From: Silene conica
Lineage: Eukaryota > Streptophyta > Magnoliopsida > Caryophyllales > Caryophyllaceae
Reading direction: 5' to 3'
Assembly: GCA_029255685.2 (NCBI GenBank)
Contig: CM055312.2
Coordinates: 78,560,369 to 78,624,368, forward strand
DNA length: 64,000 bases
Shown here: piece by piece, positions 49,213 through 60,000 of the stretch
How positions within the stretch are numbered: position 1 is the stretch's first letter
Layout: every line of letters starts with the position of its first letter
Position numbers and translations under genes: made by a program
The notes under the pieces: generated by a model
Databases searched by the model: none
Told to the model about the DNA's origin: nothing
Seen by the model: only the letters and a program-made list of their open reading frames with translations

Positions 49213-49435
49213 TAGTAAGAAAGACGCTCGCCTATAACAAAAGGCTATGAACAGACACTACGAGCGCTTTCCTGCTTAATCTTGTTTCATTCGAACACTA
49301 ACTTGCTTAGGTCGGAGATCAAATACATGGAATAGAGCGCTTCCTCTGCAAAAAGAAATTCTTCCCCCTAAAGTCTTAGAGTCCGCTGCTTTTCTACTGT
49401 CTGCATGTTGCCCTCGATGCTCCCAATTATTGGTG
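49213..49435. other. Possible organelle-derived (mitochondrial) insertion
   Basis: This 220-bp stretch has balanced composition, unlike its AT-rich surroundings, and blocks such as AAAGACGCTCGCCTATAACA and TAGGTCGGAGATCAAATACA that look like plant mitochondrial intergenic DNA. The identification rests on style only. Confidence 0.3.
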
Positions 49436-50205
49436 TTGCTGCGAATTTAAAATTATCCCCAATTTGAATTAGATTTAGAGTTTATGTCCCAAATTAGGGT
49501 TTATAACTTTATATCCAGAATTTAATTTAGGGTTTATATCCAATTTGAAGACATATTATTAAAATTGAAGAACTCTAATTATATTGAATTTGGGAAAAAT
49601 TGATGATTTTACTTTTAAGAAAAAATAGACATACTCCAATCTAGAATTATGATAGAATTTGAAGAAAATGGTGAGTTGGAGAATTTCTCAGGCTTCAGGA
49701 GGGGATGGTGATGGAGAGGGCACTATAGAGTGATATGATACATGTGAACTTCTAGCCTTTGATGTTTTTATTAAGTTTTCTAAAAAAAAAATTTTTGGAT
49801 TTGTTACACTTTTTTCCCCGAAACTCTTATATTAAATTTTATTCGTTTCTCAAAATCACTTTAAACTTTATTCTTGATTTTTTTTTGGGGTTTTTATACA
49901 TGTGATAAGTTCGATTTAAAATCTATAAAATCCCTTTGCCTTTAATTTTTTTATTTCACTCCACTTCCGTTTTTTTCTCTTCGTTCTTTTTTTTCTCTTG
50001 TCGAGACGAAAGTTTACTCATGACGGTTCCAAAGGATGATTCATGTCAGCGGACCCCAAAATATTTTGGGACTAAGGCTCTGATGTTGTTGTTGGTGGTG
50101 GTGAGTTAGAGAATTTGTTGAACAAATGAAAAGTTAGAAAAGAAGATTAAGAAAAGCGAAAATTTGTTGAAGAAATGGAAATATGGAGGTGGGTAAAGAA
50201 TCTTA

Positions 50206-50922
50206 TCTATATAAATTCTGAAACATTTATTAGGCTCTGGTTGCGCCACATCATTCATCCAAGGTTTAATTTTTTTTTTTAATTCACTCAGGTGGGTCTC
50301 GCATAATACTTTATGATTTCTCTGCACAATAACCGCCTAATATTATTCCAAATAAATTCCTAAAATCGTAGATTACGAAACATTACGAACATTTTTAAAT
50401 AAATCAATTAATTAGAAATACACATTGTGATAATTAGACCACAATTTATTTAGATGATTAGAATATTATGATTAATAACAATTTACAACAATAAAAAACC
50501 GAACATACAAAATTTTAAACAAGATTAAAATAACGTAATATTAATATACAATCAGGAAAATGAAATTATAAACTCCTCCACGCAAATTATAATCTGATTA
50601 TGAGTTAGCGTAATAAAAATTATAAACTACTCCACGCAAATTATAATCTGATTATGAGTTAATGGCGTAATTACATACTCGAAATTTCAAGTACAATTTT
50701 CATGACAGTACTAAATTAAAATAACAATAAGAATAAATTAAAATAACAATAACGTAAAAAAAAATACTTCTAATGTCAATGATATTACAAAAATCTTAAT
50801 CAATTATAGCATATAGCCTAAAATTTCATCATCAAAAATATATTCGGATTATTAATAGAACTATTTAAAATAACAATATTATTAAAACAACCCCGTGCAT
50901 TTTTGCACGGGGTTAAAACTAG
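50206..50922 (+). mobile_element. Non-autonomous Helitron, 717 bp, intact ends
   Basis: Starts A|TCTATATAAATTCTG and ends with a perfect 11-bp stem AACCCCGTGCA (50889-50899) / TGCACGGGGTT (50904-50914), loop TTTT, spacer AAAA, then CTAG (50919-50922) and T. 5' TC, 3' hairpin plus CTRR and A|T insertion are all met. No coding. A tandem duplication of about 54 bp (50562-50668, ATTATAATCTGATTATGAGT) lies inside. The cleanest Helitron in the window. Confidence 0.88.
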
Positions 50923-51215
50923 TTTGATTTAGAGATGAATGTTGAAGAGAATAGAGAATATAAGGGGTAAAAGTGGGTAAGGATATTTTAGTCTTAAAAA
51001 AACAACTTAAGTCACGAAAATCCAATTTGGTATTGGTTTTCCGTCGGTGGTAATGTTTTGACTGTAAGTTTTGATCAGAACTAATATTATGGTTGTAAGT
51101 TTCAAAAGAAATTTAATAAGTCTGTAAATTTCAAAATGTGGTTTTTATAAGGCTGTAATCAACAATTTTCTCTTTTTTTAAACCGCAAACTTTTATTAAT
51201 CAAAGAAATGATTTA

Positions 51216-51229
51216 TTATTATTATTATT

Positions 51230-51262
<33 letters not shown>

Positions 51263-51263
51263 A
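51216..51263. repeat. (ATT)n(GTT)n microsatellite
   Basis: ATT units grade into about nine GTT units, next to the right TTCAG array of the Harbinger element. Confidence 0.93.
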
Positions 51264-51431
51264 TTTAGTTAGTTAGATGAATTTAATTTAACTTCATTCA
51301 GTTTTATTAATTTCAGTTTTATTAATTTCAGTTCAGTTCAGCTCGATTAAATTCAGTTCAGTTCAGTTCAGTTTCATTCAGTTTAAATCAGTTCAGTTCA
51401 GCTCTAAGAAGTCAGAAAGAACATTGCCTAA

Positions 51432-52434
51432 TTCATTTTACGGATGACTTATTTAAATTATGGGATGTGTTAAACGGGTTGACACATTTATCAAATATGG
51501 TCGACAATTAAGCACCACTTTCTAATAATGTCCCATAACTTTCTCTCCTTTCACTCTCCCTATAATCTTTTTAAACAGATGATTTATAAAAAAAAATGTC
51601 GAAAAAGTGTGGACGAAAAAAAAATCATTAAGATGCTAAAAAATAATGAATAAAAAAGGAAATCTTTTTTGTTTTTCTGGACACTTTTTTCCTCTGAACA
51701 AAGAATTCTTTGGGTTGGAAAATTTCTTCATCCGGTTGCTGTTTTTCTGGTTGTACGTACCTGTCCAATTAGTTTGGCAAGTCGTGCTTGGCCAGCCCTC
51801 TTAATTTTTCGAGTAAAAAATAATTATGCAAGCACCCAAAAAAATATGTAGCATGGGTCGGACTTAATGGGTGGGATTGGTTGTGAACAACTATAGAATA
51901 TTTAAGTGCAAATTACTATTGCACCCGTTTTTTTTTAGGGTCTAAATTTAGTAGAGCTTAATTGAACTAAATATAGCTAAATTAAAGTAAGAGTTGAATT
52001 GGTGAAAGAATGAGCAGAGTGAAACTAAATGATGCTAAACTAAACTAAATATTACAAATAAAGTGTCAACTAATATTATTGGTTCTTTGGTAAAAAACTT
52101 TATTTCTTATAGATAACATGACAAATTTATAAACTACTCCGTACAAGATTTACAATCTTCTCCAAATCATTATCAAGTCCTGATTTCTTGTTTTAGGCGG
52201 AATATTTTTGTCTTTTCAAGAAAACGGAATTCTATAGTCATCTTATAGTTAAATGTAATCTTACTAATCCAACTAATCTCACATTTATAATAACTTCTTT
52301 TCTAAAAGTGATTACATTTGAGTGTAAAATGGTTTCAAATCTCAATTTTTTTTTAAAAAGATCAGAATAGTCCGTTTAAAGAGAATCCGGTTGGTATCAA
52401 GCATCAAGTATTATCGAGGTGCCCACAATCAAAA
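51432..52434. other. Intergenic, no gene seen
   Basis: AT-rich. 51950-52060 carries AACTAAAT/GAGCTTAATTGAAC motifs like the TTCAG-family remnants in the other orientation. No coding evidence. Confidence 0.4.
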
Positions 52435-52990
52435 TCAGCCTTCTTGAGAAATAACAAGTAATCCTGCTAAAAATGTTGCAAACACCTTGTCCCTTAAAAA
52501 CCTTATAAATTTCCAACTAGTTTGTTGCATTAAACCTACAAAATAACTTGTTGTGATGATGTATATTCCTCTCCATTTTCTCCCCTTTGCATATTTCCTT
52601 AAGCAGTTTTCAAACTTATCGTACTTGACTTCATCACGCTTCTCCGAACCCTTCAAAAACCCGTCAGCAAGGTAGTCTTGCCAGAACGATATTGTCCTCT
52701 AGAGCAGAACACACGCGTTATCCTAGATCAGCCGTCATATGGTGAAGCGCATCACCCGTTATGCAAATGTTGTCCTTGGTTATATCTTTTCATATCATCT
52801 CCCATGGAGGCCTTATTCCTAAGGGAGAACATACGATATCTTCAACTTTAGTGTTTTCTATCACATTCTTGATCTTGTCTTGTACTTTTCCGAGGTTGTT
52901 TAGAACAAATGCCTTCAACTTCGTAGGGTTTTCTTTTATTTCCTCATCTACGTAACAAGAATTGTTAAGCTGAAGTTTTTTAAGAGACGG
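52435..52990 (-). pseudogene. FAD-dependent monooxygenase (MO1/CTF2-like), 3' part, dead
   Basis: Minus-strand translation reads VDEEIKENPTKLKAFVLNNL, then IENTKVEDIVCSPLGIRPPW, then ITKDNICITGDALHHMTADL and CSALEDNIVLARLPC, broken by TGA, TAA and TGA codons. After a frame change it resumes KYDKFENCLRKYAKGRKWRG and SWKFIRFLRDKVFATFLAGL to a stop. These are the C-terminal blocks of plant MO1/CTF2-like aromatic-ring hydroxylase-type monooxygenases; GDALHHMTADL holds the FAD-contacting GD motif. The N-terminal Rossmann part (GAGIAGL) was not found. At least three stops plus a frameshift rule out function. Confidence 0.82.
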
Positions 52991-53009
52991 TTTCACACGT
53001 AAAAACATA

Positions 53010-54059
53010 TATAAAGAAACAAGTAAATGGATTCATACATAACTCTATTAGTAGGTAAAAATGGTTACTAAAAGATTGTGTAAAACAGAGATACATAAGT
53101 ATATGTGATTCCTTGGCAAACTCTGCTATGATTTGAGGATTTTTTTCTTTTACTGTATCTCGCCAAAAAAAAAGTATATGTGATTATGAGACTGTCTCAT
53201 ATAAAACTAGAAGCGCATTTGAAAAAACCTAAAAATGAGATGTTGAAATTGTGCTTACCTTCATGAAGAGGAGACCAAGTGAAAAAAAAGTTTTTGCTAA
53301 AATAGGGTCGAAAACCAAACTATTTAACAAAATTGGATTCACGTCATCAATTCCGATTTTTTAATTTCTTTTTTTGAAATTTAGGACTTGTCGCTGTCCA
53401 CATGTTCCTTCCATATTTCTAGATTTGACGCTAACTTCGTCATATCCGTTCTCCTTACTACGACTACCAAAATATGAAATACAACCACCATTCTCATCTT
53501 CTGACTTTCTGACTTCCCTTATCGTATTCGATTGTTGTTTGAGCTATTTGCTCATGGTAAGAAATAAAGACAAGTTCCCCTTTCAAACACAGCCAAATAA
53601 AGACAAACTTGTATGAGTGGTAGGGTACCATGCCGACATTTTCTAGTGATTTTTGCCATTTATTCCACCCTTGCAAACTCCATCAAACACCCGCTAGTCG
53701 CTACTAGCAGCTAGGGTAGCAACTGGCGAGTGGTGACAGCGTGACACCAACATAACTGATCCAATACTACCTGACTACCTGGTTCTGCCTCTGAACCTAA
53801 TAAAAATATGACAAGTTTAGTAAACAACCAGCATGGAGAATTGTCGAAATATTAAATAAGACAAAATCGAGAGCAAGGCATGACTTTTAAGGTTATACTC
53901 CACAAGTATTAGTCTGCTAATACCACTTAGTAAGAAATAAAACAATTGTTCCGCTTTCAACCACAACCAAATGTTAAATGTAAAATACAAAGCAGGCCAA
54001 CTTTAATGCTACATGAATTTTTTTGTCCCTCTATCCGAGCTCAGCCACTTTTGCCTGCC
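53010..54059. other. Intergenic and RBM39-like 3' flank
   Basis: No gene found. 53374-53616 holds an open frame without recognisable features. 53680-53770 is a GC-richer patch with CTAGTCGCTACTAGCAGCTAG palindromic flavour. The segment from about 53930 to 54059 is likely the 3' UTR of the minus-strand gene. Confidence 0.4.
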
Positions 54060-57000
54060 TTATCGGCTTTCTGGAAATTTCTCCTCGTAATTCTGAGGAA
54101 GCTGCATCACGAATAAAATACAGTTTTAAATTCCAATTCGGAAAATTAAGAAATGATCCTACAAATATACAATGGTCAATTGGTAATCACTTCTAACTGA
54201 CCATGAAGGTTGCGGTGATCATCTTTCCTGCAAACCATCGGCCATGGAGGGCTTGTTGTGCATTCATTGCAGCTTGTGTATTACTGAACTTCAGGTACAC
54301 ATGTCCTTCACTGAATCTGCACACAAAGTAAAATAATGCGGAAATAAAAACACGAACAAGCAAGATTTCATAGTGGTCAAGATACCGAAATTAGACCGAT
54401 AATATCTACAGTAATCCATCCATCACATTTTAACACACGCGATTGAATTTGGTGATCAAACAATATCAACTTCTACTGGTAACTTCCAGGTGTACAATTG
54501 GTACAAATTTTATTAAACAATGATATAAAAATAGTTGAATTTGATATATATCAAACATGGCAGTATATATGTCATCTCCATTTATATTTGAAGAAACCGG
54601 TTAACCACCAAAGTCAAATAGGGACAATAGACTGGGATGGAGGTACTTCAATTCATAAGCAAACATGAGTAACACTGTCCTCGTCAATTGAGATGACAAT
54701 TATCAACTTATCATTGAGAAGTTGACAGGTTACTTATGGACTTATGGTAGTTGAACTTTGAAAGGCTAAAATATTCCTGAAGAAAAGACCATATGACAAT
54801 GTTAAGAGAATTCTCAGCTATAGTACTGTATTAAATAGAAGTATATGTTGTGATACGTTGTCGGGGCCTAATTTTGGTCGTTGCACCACAAATGCAGCCA
54901 ATACCAGCTCAAAATGAGATAGTGTAACCTTTAAAACCTTAAAAACAGTCGTAAAATCGCTTCCATATCACAACCCAGATCTAATACCATATTCGTGGCA
55001 ATTTGTTACTCTCAACAGCATTCTTTATAAAGACATACTTTAATACTTTCAATATCGTCAAAACTAAACTAGTCAAGTGAACTCAATAATCTCCCGTAAA
55101 CGATCGCCATGAGGGGTTGCTGACTTGCTGTGCATCTAGGACATTCAACATCTTTGGGACCTCAAACAAACTAATAATGAAAAATCAAAGAATTGGGTTC
55201 TTACTTGTCGACGAAGATGTGCTTCAATGATCCATGCTTGGAACATTCATCCATGACATCGTCCTTTATATCCAGATCAAAATCAGGTTCCGTCTGGACA
55301 AAAAAACAAACATGAGCGACAAAAACGAAAATAGGACGAAATAGCGAAAACTGCCAAAATAGTACTACCCACCTCCATCTTGGGATCAAACATATTCTTC
55401 AGCAAAAGGCATTCACTGGGGACACCTATGGCCTCAACTGGAAGGGCCACAGGAGGAAGAGGGAGACCAACACCAGGCATCCCTCCTAATATGGGAGTAA
55501 CGACAGGGGCAGAACCAAGCATGGGCGCAGATGATGCCGAAAAACCAGCTGATGAGGCAAGTGAACCTCCGACACTGCATCAAGACGTTTGAAGATAGAT
55601 CTCAATACATACCTTAACAGTGAGCCATATATATCAATATTAAAAACTTCTAACCTAGAAAAAAGGAGTACTAAGTCGTACACCAAAATGTAGAAGAAAA
55701 CATCCCCTTGAAACTATGCTACAAGTTTACAACACTACTTTTAAAATAGTATCAACGCTTACAATGGAGTTCTAAAAAGAGAGGAGAAAAACACTAAAAC
55801 TTACCTTGGAGCATTGCCACTACGATCTAATTTTTGCATGAGAAGTGCTCGTGAACTTGCATTTAAAGCCTGCAAAAAAACAAGGAACTGCTGATTGAGG
55901 AATAACACTCGGAAAGACAAAAAACAGTACATCATATCCTAGTGGCTTACAATGATTAAAACTTAAACAAGAATTGAAAAGCACAAACTCTTAATCGAAG
56001 AATAATAGCGACGGCCCAGCCCCAACCAAAGTCCTCTCACCAATCCCTCCCTAGGTGTACTGGTCTCCCTTCTCCAACCCTTTAGCACCTCTATCTTTAC
56101 TCTCTTACCAGCTTCTGCCTCGCTCCACACTTCCCTTTTGTACAAGTCCTCATATGTCCAAATAAGGTCCACAGAATGTCAACTAAAAAGTAATCAACTG
56201 TGAAGAGCTTGGTTGTACAAATTTCAAATATATAGACAATAATTCCAGAAATCTTTTGGGCAACAAGAAAACCCCAATCCCAAGAAAATATGTTTTCAAA
56301 TAAGAAAAAAAATATATGCACCCTAGATAGGTAAGGAGGGAAATAATAGGGAAGGGGAAGGCTAAAAGAGGAAAAACAATACTAACCAAGCCACCGCCTT
56401 CATCGTCATCTAAATCACCATTGGTTGCCCCAACATCTTGCATTCCAGGTTGATCAGTGACAGCCGACACCTAGAGATAAAAATGGTGACAAAAGGAACA
56501 TAGTATTACACTTTACAATTTAACAGTACATTTACCAAACACATACAAGAAAAGAGATAGAGAAGATGCAAATATGTATGACAACATCCAAAAACCCTAT
56601 TGAGGATCAGAACCAACCCAAATTTCAATTTTGATCTGCATTATTCACCAAAATGCCTAGATCGTTTTGAAGTAAATAAAATGTCTGCTATCGAAATTGA
56701 AGGCCAAAAGATTTACTTTTGACTAGACTATACTAATTAACAACTTTTAACTTAGAAATAGCATGGGCTGAAAGAAAACTTGGTGTTCATTCTTACAGTG
56801 AAACCAATAATTACCTTGATATACCGTCCACCAATATCCAATTGCCCGTTTAGTGTCTGCGCAGCTTTAGCATCTTCAACACGCGAAAACTGGAGGACAA
56901 AAAAAATAATAAGACGCATGTGGTGGACATCATTCTCGGCCAAAAAAAAGGCAAGTAGACTTATTAAGATAGTAACAATTCTCACCTGGACAAAAGCAAA

Positions 57001-60000
57001 ACCTTTACAAAGACCTGTCTCATCACGTGGCAGTTGCACAAGCTCTATAGTCCCAAATGTTTCAAAAACCTGTACAGAATCCAAACAGTTAGGCTAAATT
57101 AAAGAAATAATTGATCAATGCAGCATGCAGCACCAGTCGAAATAAACTTCCTAGAGGCAGCTATCTTCGGACGTAGATAACTTGGATAGCTATGATCGTT
57201 GAGAAGCCAGAAGTATCATCTATGGCTAATTGGCTAAATGTGCTTAATAGTTTTACCAGCCAAATTTTATTATGTCAAATCCAACAGAATTAGTACTCCG
57301 TATGTGATCCTTAACACTATGATCTATCATTAACCTCTATCCAATTCATTAGACGTAACTAACTATGAAATAAACTTATTATAATGCCAATTCATAGCAC
57401 ATCTCATCCCAGCAATGACTGCTAACCTTTTTAAGTAGAAATTGTACCCAGAGACTGTGATATTCAAATGCATATATCATAAAAAGAGGAAACGACACCA
57501 CAAATAAAACAGGAATCCAAAACACATTAAATTTTCTTACCACACGAATCTGTTCTTCCGTAATATTAGGTACTAAATTTCCAACGTATAGCTTCCTTGC
57601 TGCCCCAGAACCTGTGAGGCTAGTACCTCCAGCGGCAGTTGATGTAGACTGGACCAAGTTTTTCTCTGCTTCAGAAGGTTTAACCATAACAGGGACCCCA
57701 CGGATAAGTTGTCCGGAAAGAGCTATAGCCATTGGAACTGACATGACATCATAAAATTCAATATACCTGCAATAAGTGATGGAACACAAAGACACTTATT
57801 TGGGGAGAAGTTATACATGATAATAATCTCACCAGTAATGGAGTAAATACAGAGAGTGCTTTGGAATAAACAAGTACCACATAAGGGCTACAGATACAAC
57901 ACAAATGGAACAGACATCCACCGATTTCGTATGAAGAAAGTAACTTGACCATGTCTTACATACCATAAACATCATTGATTCAACAGATCATTTTTCAAAA
58001 TCAAATGCTAACGGACATTTCCAGTACATAACGCCACATCTTATACTTTCATTGATTTCAACACCAAAAAGGCAGCAAGCGTTGCAAATCTGGACCATCA
58101 TAATCTTTTCTTAGCGTTCCATTTATGTTATTTAGATCCTCGATAACCCGGGAAATCTACGTTTGACTTGAAAGCTAGCCAAAGGAATTTAACTATATCC
58201 TCAACAAAGTTTTTAACAAGAAAATTAAAAAAATGATCGAAGTGTTAAACCTTGTAAATTCCACAGTATGTGAAACACTCGCTTTCAATACATTTCTTGC
58301 AAACCCCTCCCTTTTAAACATCTTTTATGTCCGATACTCTTCAAGACCACTTTAGTGCGAAAAATTTCAACTTTCCCGCATTGACCACGGTAGTTGCAGA
58401 AAACCTTATTTCCTCCTTTTTACGATTTCCAACCAACCGGATTTGTTTCCCTTTCAACTTCCTTTCTACTTCAGATTTATCCGAAAGTCTGTTTTCAAGG
58501 ATTTTTAGGCGCATCGTGCAAGCTATGATTTTAAAAATACGACTATCAAGGAAAAATAACAAGAATCACTTTGTTCTCCTTGTCACCATCGGAAAGTGGT
58601 TTTCTTTGGCCGGAAAGAGCAAGTGGAGAGTGTTAGCAAAAAATTTATTACAAGAGACTGTAGTTCAAAATAAAGGGAAGTGTTTTGCAAAACATCGTAT
58701 CTAAAAGGGAGTGTTCGGGAATCAAACCTAGTGAAACACTAAGATAGATGAAATAAATATACAAATCATGAGTTAAGGCAATCTATGTAATTTCAAACAC
58801 CGGAGGATCAAAAGGACTCACTTTAATGAAAAAATAAAATAAAACATCACAATTCAAAAACCCATTAGATTTAATTTGAATTCATCAAAGACTTACCCAA
58901 CTCCTTTGGAACGTCTGGAACTGCGATCCATTATAAGTCTTACATCTCGTACCTAGAAAGAATATTCAGCACTTAGTGATGATTATTGAAACATGAAAAT
59001 ACATAAACTTTTTGTTAGTACTAAATGTAAAATACCAGGCCCTTATCTTTCAAGACAAACAAAAAACATAAGAAAAAAGTATGCTCATCAATATCCAGAC
59101 CTCGATAAAAATATGTTAGAAAAACTCTGGTGTTCAACATGTTTTCAAGACATTATAGTGATATCCAAAATTCCAAATTATCTTTTGTGGGCCTCGCAAG
59201 GGATGACAATAATATTAGAATAGCGGTTGCTAGACAGTGTTGAAGAATGCATAAGGGAAGCCACAGGAAAGAGAACGTTATTACATCACGATTTCAGTTT
59301 TTCTTAAGAAAATTTTCTATAAGATCAGACAAAGATAAAGATGTCTAAGCTAAAAACATGGATACAGCATAAACATGATCAACAAAATAGCTATGGACAG
59401 AGCATTTAGATTTCTTACCTTGCCTGCTCTTGAGAAAAACTCAAAAATATCTCTTTCATCTGCTCTTAGAGGGAGCTATCAGTAGTAAAGAGCAAGTTAG
59501 CAAATACTACAAGAACCATGAAAAGTCGATAGAACACGTGAATGCACGTATAAAAATTAACATACCTGATAAGCAAAAACTGTTCTCTGATCTCTTTCTG
59601 GGTCAGCCTCCGGCTCTGTTGTTTCATCCTTCTTTTCTTTATGACGTCTGCAGGGCAATAAGTATCAAGAAACTTATTTAGAAAGAGTGGGGAAAGAAAC
59701 TACACTTAATACACATTCATGGAAAAAAAAGCCCCTAATCTAGTTGCGAGGGCCATTAATATCCATAAGACCAGTAGAAACGTTAAAAAAATGTAAGGCC
59801 AATTTAAATATCTGGACATAGCAGCATTTGCTCCACTACTTGCACAAAAGACGAATCATGCCCTGCAGCGAGGTATTAAATGAATAAGATTTCACAAATC
59901 ACATAGAACAGAACAAGTAACACCACATAAGATTAGAGAATTTTGACAAACCTGTCGAATCCAAGGACACGAACGTCAATTAACAAGTTTTAAAAGAAAA

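Larger units (their letters stand above)
48865..51172. mobile_element. Long-TIR element nested in the Harbinger element
   Basis: 48865-48990 and 51045-51172 are inverted copies: GAGAAAATTGTTGATTACA, CCTTATAAAAA and CACATTTTGAAA are shared, followed by related TTTTGAAACTTACA and CATAATATTAGT blocks. Arms are at least 110 bp. Arms this long suggest a Mutator-like element, but I could not find the expected 9-bp duplication or a transposase. 49580-49760 and 50060-50110 carry further noncoding sequence, and the Helitron at 50206 lies inside. Confidence 0.65.
48051..51428. mobile_element. PIF/Harbinger-type element carrying nested insertions
   Basis: Flanked by TAA at 48048-48050 and 51429-51431. 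The left end is GATCTTCTTCTTTC and the right end inverted GGCAATGTTCTTTCTG. TTCAG/TTTAG arrays follow both ends (48070-48220, 51300-51410), as in 11118-12429. Left internal DNA (48650-48830: TTATGGACACCAATA, TTTCTTCCGTTCTTTA, TACTTTGATGTTGTATAACT) matches 11460-11600, and 51178-51215 (CCGCAAACTTTTATTAATCA) matches 12140-12165. The transposase region seen in the other copy is absent. Without insertions it would be about 1.1 kb. Confidence 0.78.
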
